Positions 13,101 through 23,801 of a DNA stretch of 64,000 nt are shown here, in pieces. Source of the DNA: Polytrichum commune (lineage: Eukaryota > Streptophyta > Polytrichopsida > Polytrichales > Polytrichaceae); contig OX485804.1 in assembly GCA_950295325.1 (NCBI GenBank), positions 23,992,001 through 24,056,000 of the forward strand. Reading direction: 5' to 3'. A model generated the notes under the pieces. The model did no database searches. It was not told the DNA's origin and worked only from the letters and a program-made list of their open reading frames with translations. The position numbers and the translations under genes were made by a program. Each line of letters begins with the position of its first letter. Position 1 is the stretch's first letter.

Positions 13101-13710
13101 CATATTGAAATTCATAACCACACTAAATGTTTAAATCCTCAAATATGGTCCCACATATATAACCAAATACCGACCCTAAACCTCATTTCAGACAATCAAA
13201 TATGTTCAAAATACTTTCAATTCAGAAACTCGAGCCCACACCTGATTTCAGATTTATCATAATTGGCCACCCTGCCCACCCTCTCGGTTCCGAGAGGGTG
13301 CCCATTTCACACTAATGTCAAACCAAAATCCACACAATCGCCTACACCTGATTTCAGAAACTACACTATTTGGCCACCTAGCCTACCCTCTCGGTTCCGA
13401 GAGGGTGCCCCCATTTCAGATATATATCAAACCCAAATCTAAACCTGAAATCTGAAATCAAATATGTTCAAAACACTTTCAATTCAGAAACTCAAGCCCA
13501 CACCTGATTTCAGATTTGTCAAAAATGGCCACCTAGCCCACCCTCTCGGTTCCGAGAGGGTGCCCATTTCAGATATATATCAAACCCAAATCTAAATCTG
13601 AAATCTGAAATCTCACATAATGGCCATCTAGCCCACCCTCTCGGTTCCGAGAGGGTGCCCCATTTCACATTAATATCAAACCCAAATCTACACCGGAAAT
13701 CTGAAATACC

Positions 13711-14110
13711 ACCTGATTCCGAGTCTACACCTGATTTTTGAAACTTCAAATGTGGTTTTGGGTTTTGCTTCCCACCAGATTCCTTGTCTACACCTGATTC
13801 CAGAAACTTCAAATATGCTCCCGAACACTTCCCACCTGAATCCGAGTCTACACCTGTTTTCAGAAACTTCGAATATGGTCCCCAACACTCCACACCAGAT
13901 TCCGAGTCCACACCTGTTCTCCGAAAGTTCGAATATGGTGCCGAACTCTTCCCACCTGATTCCTAGTCTACACCTGATTTCAGAAATTTTAATTATGATT
14001 CCTATTCCCACCTGATTCCGAGTCTACACCTGATGTCAGAAACTTCAAATGTGGTCGCGAACACATCCCACCAGATTCCGAGTCTAGACCTAATTTCAGA
14101 AACTTCGAAT
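13711..14110. repeat. 60-bp tandem repeat
   Basis: Units start 'CCCACCTGATTCCGAGTC' and recur at 13771, 13831, 13891 and 13951, then 14007 and 14067, nearly all 60 bp apart. They share 'CACCTGATTTCAGAAACTTC' with the satellite but lack the GC palindrome. Confidence 0.85.
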
Positions 14111-14356
14111 ATGGTGCCGAATACTATTGAGCCATAAACTGGACCCAACACCCTAAAGTGTACCGAGAGGCCGCCCCTTCAGGTCTTCCCATCCGACCGT
14201 CATTTCGAATCTTCATTCCCCCCGCCCAATCTGAAACTCGACTCTACACCTAATTTCAGATTTTTCTAATATGGCCCAAATAGTAACAAAATCTGCCCAC
14301 CCTATACGACGTGACATGCCTCCGGCTCCCCCACAAATCAATATCTCAGTTTTACT

Positions 14357-14740
14357 TCAATTGTCATATGTGACATCCAATACAAGCTTACTGTGCTTAT
14401 TGAGTCTTCTCTTGTCTCTTCCCTTGATCGAGTTGCTCTGATTAGAATTGGTGCGATGCTCGCTCTCTGCCATTGATGGTGCGCGTGAACCACTGTCGTC
14501 CCCTTCTTCCTCGATTGGTTTCAAATTCATATGCGGATTCGTAGATCCTATCTCATCCACATGACACTGCTTGCTCAAATCTGAAGGAGTCCCTCTTCCC
14601 TCTATGCTCGTTAGATCTTTTTTCTTAAGTTCTCTCCGTTTCCTTTGTTTCGAAGTGCTGAAACTCGTGCCTCCCTTTCTCCTCTTCCGCTTTGTGGCTA
14701 CATCGATTGTGGGAACTGTATTGTCACTTGGTTCCTTCAT
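14357..14740 (-). CDS. Basic, nuclear-type protein segment; probable first exon of gene M
   Basis: ATG at 14740 opens a 127-codon frame with clustered basic stretches (KRKRRKGG, KQRKRRELKKKD), likely nuclear localisation signals, then an acidic/Ser-rich tail. It diverges from the transposase gene with 199 bp between the starts. A donor such as CTT|GTATTG near 14384 would be phase 0 and would join the phase-0 exon at 8739 across the satellite intron; an alternative GTAAGC donor at 14391 has the wrong phase. The link to gene M is inferred from strand, order and phase. Confidence 0.5.
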   Translation of the reverse strand: MKEPSDNTVPTIDVATKRKRRKGGTSFSTSKQRKRRELKKKDLTSIEGRGTPSDLSKQCHVDEIGSTNPHMNLKPIEEEGDDSGSRAPSMAESEHRTNSNQSNSIKGRDKRRLNKHSKLVLDVTYDN

Positions 14741-14939
14741 GTGTACGTCCCGGTCCCCCAGTAATTCCCTTACTCTTGCTCTCTACTCTCTATGCATCGC
14801 TCTACTCCACACCAAAAAGGACCATTCATTCACCTTCTCTTGTTTTTATACTGTGGGTAGATGATATTTAGGGTTTTGCGATGCCTAGGGTTTAAGTTCC
14901 CTTAGTGGACGTCTTTTACTGTGCTCCTTCTCTTTCTCC
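14741..14939. promoter_or_regulatory. Divergent promoter with two telobox motifs
   Basis: These 199 bp separate gene M exon 1 (minus) from the transposase (plus). A telobox-like TTTAGGGTTTT lies at 14867-14877 and a second, CTAGGGTTTA, at 14885-14894; a TTTTTATA box is at 14843-14850. Teloboxes are known in plants in promoters active in dividing cells. The transposase ATG follows a CT-rich leader at 14940. Confidence 0.45.
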
Positions 14940-17900
14940 ATGGCTTCCTCATCCACTGTGCCCTCTGTGTCAGAAATGGTTGAGCTCCGTGCCAATGGCC
15001 TCGGAATCCCTATTCTTTTCCCCATAGATGCAAATGGTTTTGCATCTGTCTCTTCACTTCACCTTAGTATCAGATTCTCGTTGCAAGATAGTACAATCTG
15101 GGTCGAACGCGAGATTTATGATACTGCTACTTCTCTTTTGTCATTGACCATGCGTGAGAATCCTAGGGTTGCCGATAGCAGCTCGTCAATGTGGGAACTC
15201 TGCGCTGGTAAATACAGGGTGAACGGACTCCCATGTCCTTCCACGAATGTATCCGCAAATATCCGTACCCCTCCCCATTCCTCTGCGTCCACTTTCAATA
15301 CTCCTCCCTTGGTCAATGTTAAGACTGAGCCCGGTACGCAGACTGTCATACATCTTTCCGATTCCTCCGACGGTGATGATCCCCCCGTTTCCACTCCCAT
15401 TCACAAGCCATCCCCATCCTCCGTCCGTTCCACCTTTGTTACCTCGCCTCCTCCGTCTTCTCTTCCTCCCTTTCCAGGCAAACCCCCGAATTCCATGCTT
15501 CAATGTCTACGTTCCCTGGCTTCCATGCCCGGTAGGAAGAACATCCTCAAGAAGCTGGATTATGACACCTTACAAATTGAGGAGGTCAATTTCCTCCCCC
15601 CTCGCTTTGATGGTGATATTATGTTTGTCCTACCCCCACTCGGTGTCTCTTCCTCTCATAAGAAGGCACAATCCATGGACGGCATGGACAAACGCTATGA
15701 CGGCCATGTTTGGACTAAGACCCAGACCACCAATATCACCAATGACATGGGCCTTGCTTTTCGCTCCTCCAGTTGTGTTGGCCACCTCCAATGCCAAAAT
15801 CCTCTTTGCGATTACCTACAACGTGCTCATCGGACTTCTTCGGTCAATGATACTGATTTCGACGGATTCACCAAAGAGCCCTTCCCCGTTGGTGGACCCT
15901 TGCCTTTGGGATCCACTCTCATATGCCGGATATGTAAGGAGCCTCCCAAATGCATTGCACCATGTCATGCCAAAATCTTCTACGTCCACGGCAAAGGCAC
16001 CACTCAGCGTGCTTGTATTCATCTAGGCAACCATCATCATCCCGTCAAGGTTGGCAATTGCAGAGATAGCCAACAGCGCATCGACGCCCTCATCGAGGAG
16101 CACGTCGAGCGGACGCCCCAAGCCACTCATAGCAAAATAGTCCTCGAAGCCAGCAAGGACCTTGTGGGTGAGTTCCTCCTCCGCAATGATAGTGATCCTC
16201 ATCACCTTTTCTCGTTGGAAGAACTTGAACCAGTTTTTGATCGTTGCAAGGAGTTGAATTCCCCCCACCTCCGTAACAAGGTTACCAATTTCAAATACTT
16301 ACGTAGGTTAGGGGTTATGGATGGAATCGCCAAACTTCGAGGTGTCAGCAACTGGGCCTATGTCCAGCGTAATCAATTCCCGGGCCAGGGTGACGAGAAG
16401 GACAAAGTTTTCGTCTTCAAGATGTCCGAGGTCGGCCATGGTAGTGGGGTCGACTTGGTTAGGCGTATGCAACCTGGTGGGGATCTCGAGCATGCTTGGA
16501 TGATGTCTGACCATGTCAAACGCGTCGCCAAGTGGACCACCATGGCCTGCCACGTATACGACGGTACCTACCAGCGCATCATGACCATCGCTTGCTGCGA
16601 CTTCCAATCCGAGGACAAGGATGCTCAAGAGAGGCCGAGACTAGGTACCTAGCTATCAAGGCTTGGTGGTCTTCGTCGAATTGTACAAGTGAAGACGGTC
16701 TCAAGCACCTCCAGCTATGGCTTGCTTTTTGGCACTTCCGCTACCTTCAATGGGGTGGTTTCATGGAACTGGTACCTCTCCCTTATCTTTCCTTCTTGTT
16801 TTTTCCTTTCATTATTTTCATCTTTCTGTGCTCGCTCTAATACTACATTTTTTCAATCAGGAAAAGGTATTGACCCCAGACCAGTTGGCCGAGATGCCGT
16901 CGTGCAATCTTGCGGAGTCCGTCCACAACAAGTGGCTTCAAGCCTCCGGCAACAAGGGTGGAGACCTATATGTTGCTACCGTGGACGACTACATTCGCGC
17001 CTTCTTACAAGTTGTTGCATACTTCCAATTCCTTAAAGGTGGAGTTGGCGGTGATGGTCCAAGCAAAGAAGAACTCAAGCTTAGGGGAGCTCAACGTCGA
17101 GCTCAGCGTACTGGCGACCCCACAGTGTTGCAGAAGGTGTTGCTTGACATGCCTGGTGGGGAAGAATTTTGCACTCGCGATCCACACCTTGAAGGTGCCG
17201 AGGTGTTTGGATCGCAGAAGCGAAGACCCGACACTCCAATTGGCGATGATGGCGAGACCCACCGCCCTGATACCGTCAACTTCTCTTGCCTTCCCCCCGC
17301 GAAGCGCATCACTCGATCTCAACCTGTACCACTACCTACTATCATTGAGGAGTCTTCCCCGTGTGTTCAAGAGGTTCAAGTGCCTTCTCCAGCAGGAATT
17401 GGTTTTCAGCGTGTCACTGCCGTACAAGAAACTAAAGTAGATGTCTCTCTTTGGCATATTGCCCGCATATCCCATACCTCAGGAAAGTCTTGTTGGGCTA
17501 ATCATGCTGGCACGAAAAAGAAGTGCACCGCAAGAATCATCACCAATAATAAGAGCGTCCTTGCACCGACCTACACCGGTATGTGGCATCATTACACACT
17601 CCAAGCGGAGAAGAGAATAGAATTCGTCTTTTGCCCAGATGACATCGAGCGTTGTGTAAAGGGCCCTCGTCGGAAATAGGTCATGCCGTTCTCTGCTGAT
17701 GATCAGAAACCTCCTATTCCCCCAATTTGGCCCGTCAAGATTGGGACCAACCTCACCCGTTCGGAGATCTTCGCGCTTGAAAACGCAGGTTTTCAACTCC
17801 CACCAAAGGAACGCATCACACCAACTCGACTCTTCACCAATTCCGCTCCCCCACTGGATATGTTTGGAATCCGTATTCCAGACAACCCAGACTTCATCCC

Positions 17901-18318
17901 TCCGATAAGATTGTCCAAGGTTGTTCGACGATCCACCAGCGCACCTTCGGCAAAGCAGAGGCAGATGGTTGCCTCTGCTGAAGTTATGCATGGTACTGTT
18001 CTGAAGTTAACAATGATCCCTCAACCGGGATTTGGTTGCATTATCACTCTGCAGTCCAAGGCAGAACCGCAACCCCCCATCTACCAAGTGACAGTTAGTT
18101 GTCTTCCAGAGTGCAATTGCGCATTCTTCTTGGATATGATTTCCAAGTTCGGCCGCAAACGAAATCCTTATCTGAATTGTAAGCATCTCTATTACATCTT
18201 CATCAAGGTTTCTAATTTGGATCCTGAAGTGAATTTGTTCATTCATACCCCGACCTTTAGCTTCAATGAAGTCAAACTCATCCTCGAAGGGGGTCTTTTG
18301 ACACATTCTACTTCCTAG
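14940..18318 (+). pseudogene. Mutator-like (MULE) transposase, internally deleted
   Basis: The first frame (14940-16652) has a Ser/Pro-rich N-terminal region, then a Cys/His cluster (SSCVGHLQCQNPLCDY; ACIHLGNHHHP) like the WRKY-GCM1/FLYWCH-type finger of MULE transposases, then 'HVYDGTYQRIM', the first catalytic Asp region. Near 16632 the frame shifts by one: the reading continues as 'SREAETRYLAIKAWW' to a GGTACC donor at 16772. An 89-bp intron ends at 16860, and the frame resumes with 'EKVLTPDQLAE..CNLAESVHNKW', the late part of the DDE domain. TAG at 17677-17679 interrupts the same frame, which reopens at 17683 and ends with a SWIM-type zinc finger (CNC, then CKH). The segment that should carry the second Asp and the Glu is missing, so this copy is inactive. 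Assignment to MULE rests on the SWIM finger, the N-terminal finger and the DGTY box. Confidence 0.65.
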
Positions 18319-18489
18319 AATTCATCTCAGCCTACCAATACATTGTGTCCTACTAGACGTGCCAATTGTGAACATTATGTGAACTCATAATTGTTTGCTA
18401 TAATAAATAAAATCCCATGCATTGTTTTTATTCCCTTCAAGATCTTTTATTACAATACGGAATTGTATCAAGCATGCCTACTATGTCTA
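18319..18489. other. 3' flank of the transposase gene
   Basis: Short non-coding AT-rich stretch with AATAAATAAA near 18402-18411, a possible polyadenylation region for the transposase transcript. Confidence 0.35.
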
Positions 18490-19010
18490 TCAACTATACT
18501 TCCGTGTTTCCATCCTCCTACATGCTTCGGACTTATTTTCGTCGTCCCTTCTTGATGGAAGTGGACCCGGTCGAAGCAAATCAACGTACGAAACCGTTTT
18601 ATCCCTCATTCGATCCTTCAATGGACGACGATACGGTGATAATCCTCTCATTCTATCGCGAAACGACAAAGACCTCGAACATTCGCCTACCATCTTGACT
18701 TCATGCTCTGTGTCGATTGCCTTGTTTTCATTCAAATTAGCCGCATCATTTGCCTCACTATTTCCTCCTTCTCCTGCACATCACCTCGACTTTTATCTTT
18801 TTTTGCATATCGTTTCTGCTCCTCCTGCATCCTCCACCTCCATGCTTGTGTGGACTGCGAAAATGGAGTGAGCTCATAGTCATCACTATGTTGATTTCCA
18901 GCACCTATGTCATGTTCCGACGATGTATTAAAGGGAACATGGGGATCTCCTAGACTTCTAATATCTTTCTCCCATCCTAGGCCAGCAAACATGTCTCTCT
19001 CCTCTCCCAT
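18490..19010 (-). CDS. Hypothetical charged protein, two frames
   Basis: A minus frame from ATG 19010 encodes acidic/Ser-rich sequence followed by a charged helical stretch (QEEQKRYAKKDKSRGD) and stops at 18732. The overlapping frame to 18490 continues with '..HEVKMVGECSRSLSFRDR'. The two may be one gene with a frameshift or unseen intron. It lies inside transposon T, tail to tail with the transposase. No homology recognised. Confidence 0.3.
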
Positions 19011-19460
19011 TGTGTGTATATGTCTCTACATCCGTATTGGATGCGAGTATAACTTATGTTCTCATTTATATACAGCTGAAGATAATATCACAAACAATAA
19101 TTGTTGGAGTCCAAGTTCTAGAGTTGACTCACACATAGAACAAAGACAAAATTGATGGAATAAAAACGAAGCAAGTTGATCGCCCTTTGTATTTTGATTG
19201 ACTCATTCTTCAATTATACCAACCTCCATATAATTATTCTCATTCGTTATTTCTTGGTTCATCATTGGTTTTATCATATATTTTTCTGTTTTATCTTAAT
19301 TTTATCTCTTCCTGATTTCCAAATGTAATGAGACCCTTTCAAATTTAGGGCCTTTTGATATATTTTTTGACCTAAATATTCCACGAAAATAGGTTACAAT
19401 TTTATTCTATTTTTAAGAGAATCTAGAATATACTGAGAATATTCGACACTTTTTTAATGC
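19011..19460. other. Sub-terminal AT-rich region of transposon T
   Basis: Non-coding. Fragments such as CCACGAAAATAGG (about 19380) resemble CCACGGAAATAGG just inside the other end (about 49720), suggesting a longer, degenerate terminal repeat. Confidence 0.4.
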
Positions 19461-19532
19461 TTCTAAATTTAATTCCTTTCCGCTTTCCGCTCTCTACATC
19501 TCCGCTCTCCACATCTCCGCTCTACGTTCACA
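19461..19532. repeat. Terminal inverted repeat of transposon T (transposase side)
   Basis: TTCTAAATTT, then several CCGCTCT/CCGCTTT units, ending CTCTACGTTCACA. The same series, with fewer units, ends at 49805 (CTCTACGCTCACA). In the pre-inversion order the two face each other. Confidence 0.6.
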
Positions 19533-19576
19533 TAGCTGTGTCGTCCGGCCCACTTATTATCTACATGTGAGCACCC

Positions 19577-20222
19577 ATATCTAAAAGGACTTAGAATAGC
19601 ACGACATAACAAAGCATTACACCTCATCACTCAATCACTACAAGCCAATAAGAACACTAGGTTCCTCACTTTGACTAATGCAGGCCACATTAACAACCAA
19701 CCAAAAGAACAAACAGTACCGGAATGGCTACTCCAATGCACATGCCACCAGAAACCATGCCAATGCCAAGTTTAACTTAGACCATATATTCTATGCATGA
19801 TTGGAACCCCAAACCAAACATCATTGCCTATATCCCCATCAACTAATCACATAGTACAATTCATTGAATTCACATATTGTCATGATAGATTTCCCGAACA
19901 AGCCATCACACAAAAACACGCCAAATATGACCCACTAAATAGCACCATCCAAAATAACGGATGGACCACCAACCCTCTTATAACCATCACGGCGGGAGTA
20001 AGAGGAGCCATACATGAACACTCCATTGACAAACTCAAAAAATTAAAAATCCCAAAATCAACATAAAAATCCTTATGAAGGTCATACACCAAAACGCCAT
20101 TAAATACCTCACCTATCTAGTACTAAAAAAGAGGAAACTAGACAACAAGCAAACACTTGTCCCCCACCTTAAAACTGGACTACTAGTGCCCCCTTCCAGA
20201 GCCCACCCCCCAAAGGAAGTAT
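19577..20222 (+). pseudogene. LINE (non-LTR retrotransposon) 3' fragment, reverse transcriptase C-terminal region
   Basis: A plus frame reads 'ARHNKALHLITQSLQA', 'QCTCHQKPCQCQV', a stop, then 'EFTYCHDRFPEQAI', 'PLITITAGVRGAIHEHSI'. After a one-base shift near 20055 it continues 'LMKVIHQNAIKYLTYLVL' and ends at 20222. This combination (small Cys cluster, 'K..KY..L', '..P(L/V)..ITAG.R', 'H..AIKYL.YL') matches the region after the reverse transcriptase core of LINE-type elements as I remember them. It is 5' truncated, with a nonsense codon and a frameshift. Recognition is from memory of the family, not a search. Confidence 0.45.
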
Positions 20223-20551
20223 AAAACCGTACATTTGCACCACGGATTACCGTGATCAATGTTAGGCCAACAGGCTCAAATTCACACTGGTATACCTATG
20301 CAGGCGTTATTTTTCCTTTTCTTTTCTTATTTTATTAAACCGTCATGTTAAAAGAAACATATGTCTTTGCCGTAATTCATGAATGAAATACCCATCGTCT
20401 CTTTTAGTGTTTTGATAGCAATGTTGTCTTTTATATCTTTCTCTTTTGCCCCTAAGAGGGGGCTGCCATAGCTTGCATTTGGAAGCTTCCCTATCTAACT
20501 TTCTTTAGCACAAAAATCCAAACGAAGAGTCAACACTTCGCATTTTGATAA
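20223..20551. other. Non-coding, probable LINE 3' tail
   Basis: Includes a T-rich tract around 20308-20340. No gene seen. Confidence 0.3.
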
Positions 20552-20556
20552 CTTGC

Positions 20557-21979
20557 TGTGAGCCCAAAATGGGCCCACATGTTTGTTTTAACTCTTGTAA
20601 ACCATTACAAGTGATGTTTTAGTGTTTTATGATTATTTACAAAAATATAAAAAGAGTAAAGCTTGAAAGAAACTAGGTTTAAGCATTAGGCTCATTTGGA
20701 GTGGATTGATTAAAAATGTAATAGTAAAAGGAAGCTCCATAGTTGGTGAGCGTAGTAGATAGAGACCCAAGGGTAGTTAAATGAATGAATTAGGACCTTT
20801 GGTGTTTGTTTTAGGAAAATGGCTCAAGAGATAAGATGAGAGCTTACAAAGTAGGAGGAAATTTCGAAGGCTTATCGTGAGCCTTGAGGGTGCTCACCTC
20901 CTCAAACTCATTATTTAAGACCTCGTTCTTCCCTCACTCCTCCTCTCTTTCCTTCGTGCTCCTTGGCACCCCACGTGTTATAAGTGTGGGTGCGTGGGAA
21001 GCAAGATAGGAACACGTGTGTGTGCATAGGTGTAAGGTTAGGAGCCAAGGCTAGTTGGCCTTGAAGAGGGCTTGACCTCTTGTTAGTAATAATTGGGGAT
21101 GAATGATTTAAAGTTCAATTTATGGCTTTGTTTGAATACTTGGATTTATATTGATTAGCCTTATATTTATGCGGATGTGCAAAGTCTTTTATTGGAGCAT
21201 TTAGTTTTGTTGGATTTCATATGAATTTTTGAGAGCCAAAAAACCAAGACTATGTCCAAACTTCCAAAAACTAGTGAAAAAGTGCAGATTCAAAGGGAAT
21301 AGCGTAGGATTGCGACCATATACTTTTTGGCAGTAAAAATATTATTTCATATTCATATAGAGGACTTTATTACCTATCCATGGATACCAAGAACTCATTT
21401 TTTGGACTTCATATGAATTTTTGAGAGCCAAAAAACCGAGACTATGTCCAAGCTTCCAAAAAAATAGTGACACACTCTTATAGTTTTTGACTTATGATGT
21501 TTAGACTTAAAGTGTTGGATTCATTAGGTAGGAAGGGGTGTGTGTAACTTTTGAATGTATTGGTGATTGATCATTGAGGTTGAATTTAGTAATGGAATGT
21601 GAAGGCCTGTGAAGGAGAAGCCACCATAAGTTACACAAGTATTTGTTAATATTTAAACTTATGTGCTTCATGGAATCAACAAGCGAAGGTTCGTGCAGTA
21701 GTGTGGAATCAACGGCGAGGACTTGATTCACATGAGGGAAATTATTGAAGGCAGGCGTAGCCAAGGCGACCGGGTGGACATTGGAGAAGGCTAAGGATGT
21801 GACCTTACCCGAAGTTAAGGAATATAAGATGACATAGTGTGGGATTAGTCAAGTTATGTATATTCAAAGGGTATATTGGAATCATACATTGAATTACCGA
21901 GGGAGGATTTTTTACGTGTCATTATAACTTTTCCACTCGGGCTAGGACGAAATCGAAGGGTGGGGAATTTTTTGTGACA
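20557..21979 (+). mobile_element. Solo LTR, diverged relative of element A's LTR
   Basis: It begins TGTGAGCCCAAAA and ends GTGACA, flanked by CTTGC at 20552-20556 and 21980-21984. The core (about 20870-21090: 'CTTATCGTGAGCCTTGAGG', a TTATTTAAGAC TATA-like box, 'GTTATAAGTGTGGGTG') is clearly related to the minus-strand reading of element A's LTR, but diverged. At 1,423 bp with no internal region it is a solo LTR from LTR-LTR recombination. Confidence 0.85.
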
Positions 21980-21984
21980 CTTGC

Positions 21985-23594
21985 TAACACTTTACAAAAT
22001 GGGGTATGAAGGCCAAAGGGATTGCAAACATAGACTTTATGAACTTTTATAGACTTTATGGACTTTTTGCAAAAATATTGAATTATTGCATAGTCCAAGC
22101 TATTGAATCATAATCATGGGTCCAACAAGGAATGACATGCATATGGTTGCACGAGCTTAATCCAAGTTGGATTGACCTAGATATTAATTCATGTGCATTA
22201 GTGCAACGGGTGGGGATGACAATGATTCAAGGTAGTGCACCTACAAAAACATACATTACAAGTGTCAGATGGTGAAAGAAAAGGGTTCAAGTTGTTGGAT
22301 GGTGGAATCCTACAATCAACCAACTAAGGTAGACGGGTCTTAACTTTCAACCCTTAACAACTCACAGTTTTTTACCCTTTCAAGTAAATTGCTTATCTTA
22401 GTGTTGCAAGCAGTGATTAATGACTGTGTTAGATGACCTTTGGAGATGGTCCCAATTGGCAAATTTTGAGCAATAGGGCACATTTGCATGTGCCAAAAAA
22501 ATATTTGAAAACCGGTTCAATGATATGTGCAATCAGGTTGCCCCGTGCTAATTTATAGACATTCCACATTATGTCATATATTTGTTGCAGTGGCGGTAAC
22601 AAACCATGTAGATTTTACCATGATTGCCATACAAGTTGATACACAATGTTATGAGATTGATACACAATGTGGATAATAAGATTTGACCCATAATAAACAT
22701 GGGTAGACATATAACCTATTTGTGAAGGCAACCTAATTTCACATGTCAGTGTTGATGAAGTTTTGTTGGATCCCTCTTCACATGGAAGTGTGCATTAATT
22801 TTTTTAGAAACAGAAGTTATTGACTAACACATGGGATAGTTGAAGTTTAGGAGGGGAATTTGCATGCCCCTCTTTTCCGGGACCTATAAATTGACTTTAA
22901 CTTGAGCAAAAACATGAAAATCTCCAACACGCATGTTGATGTGGTCTCAATTTTTTTTTAAATTTTGATGGATGTTTCAATGGTGCCATATTCTTATTAT
23001 TCAATCCTTGTATGAAGAGTCATGATTTATGAACTTATTTTCATTTCTCTAGCATCTCAAGATTAGGAATTAAATTAATCTAGTCATGCAACATTGAAAG
23101 TGGTTAAGTGTGAGGACGTCCACATTCCAACTTGCATGTTGGGCAAAAAAAAATTTTTTTTACTATCTCACATTTTGCCGATGCTCCACAAGATAGTGCA
23201 AAACCCAAAAGATGCTTGAAGATGTTGGCAAACTCTACTTTGCTTAGCTGGAACAACTAGTACATGGAAGTGTGCCCTTAGTGTCCCCACCTATACATGG
23301 CTTTGCCATGGAAACCTCCTCCTCGTTAACCAATACATTCCCCACATACGACAACAACAAAGAACCCCTACTCACATTTCAACACACCCACCACACCACA
23401 AATACCCACCTTCCTCCAACAACTCCCTACAACATTCCTCCCTATTTGCACCACCTATCCCACCACACACACTCCTCATACAAAGGAACATACATCAAAA
23501 TCCCAAAAGCATGGCACATAAACCCCCCTCCCTATCGCAACCCTTTTAGCTCCCCTTAACTTATCTTCACCGTATCTCAACTCTAACGGGTGTC
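21985..23594. other. AT-rich non-coding DNA, nothing recognised
   Basis: No convincing coding sequence. The 95-codon Pro/His/Thr-rich frame at 23272-23559 has biased composition and no recognisable domain. Confidence 0.4.
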
Positions 23595-23801
23595 ATGAGT
23601 GCTAAGTTGCTAACCTTGCACATCCCACACACGTGTATGGTTAGCTCCCCATACCTTGGACCTCCAAGCTCATAGGTTGGTGACCAAACCCTCCTACCCA
23701 TGCATCTGGGGTTCTCCCCTTAGTAAGTAACCATTGGTTAGGTGTAAATTTTTGTTTATGGAAGTTCAATCTAGAGTTGGTCATCACGTTGCCGGAGCAA
23801 C
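23595..23801 (-). repeat. Old, diverged family-2 LTR fragment (continues at 27997-28031)
   Basis: The order 'GCTAAC..TAGCTCC..CCAAACCCTCCTA..GGAAGTTCAATC..CATCACGTTGCCGGAGCAAC' parallels the minus-strand family-2 LTR at 53750-53945. The reading resumes at 27997 with 'ACTATAACAACCCAAAGCAT', matching 'ACTACAACAACCCGAAGCAT'. The fragment is split by the element at 23802-27991 and then by element C at 28032. Confidence 0.6.

Larger units (their letters stand above)
8740..14383. repeat. Palindrome satellite, about 5.6 kb, probable first intron of gene M
   Basis: This is the longest array, with dozens of palindromes spaced about 95-110 bp apart. It ends at an acceptor (TATGCAG, minus, 8740). If exon 1 is the basic ORF at 14740, the whole array is one intron. 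It contains a regular dimeric block (9304-10130) and a separate 60-bp tandem block (13711-14110). The minus and plus reading frames in it are repeat translations, not genes. Confidence 0.8.
1679..19532 (-). mobile_element. DNA transposon T, larger part (transposase, gene M 5' exons, satellite introns)
   Basis: This stretch holds a MULE-like transposase gene, a divergent multi-exon gene M and palindrome-rich introns. The outer end near 19461-19532 has the same motif series (TTCTAAATTT, CCGCTCT repeats, CTCTACGYTCACA) as 49751-49805, beyond the last exon of gene M. With gene M rejoined these two ends face each other as imperfect terminal inverted repeats. Without the inserted retroelement T would be about 20 kb. 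I could not find a clean 8-11 bp MULE target duplication (outer flanks are TAGCTGTGT and CTACTAAGT), so the exact termini are uncertain. The inversion places the remaining 2 kb of T at 47724-49805. Confidence 0.6.

Noticed and set aside
15247-16026. 259-residue frame overlapping the transposase
   Set aside because: Shadow frame of the transposase, Pro/Leu/Ser-rich by frame shift.
23272-23559. 95-residue Pro/His/Thr-rich plus-strand ORF
   Set aside because: Low-complexity composition, no domain, no neighbouring exons.
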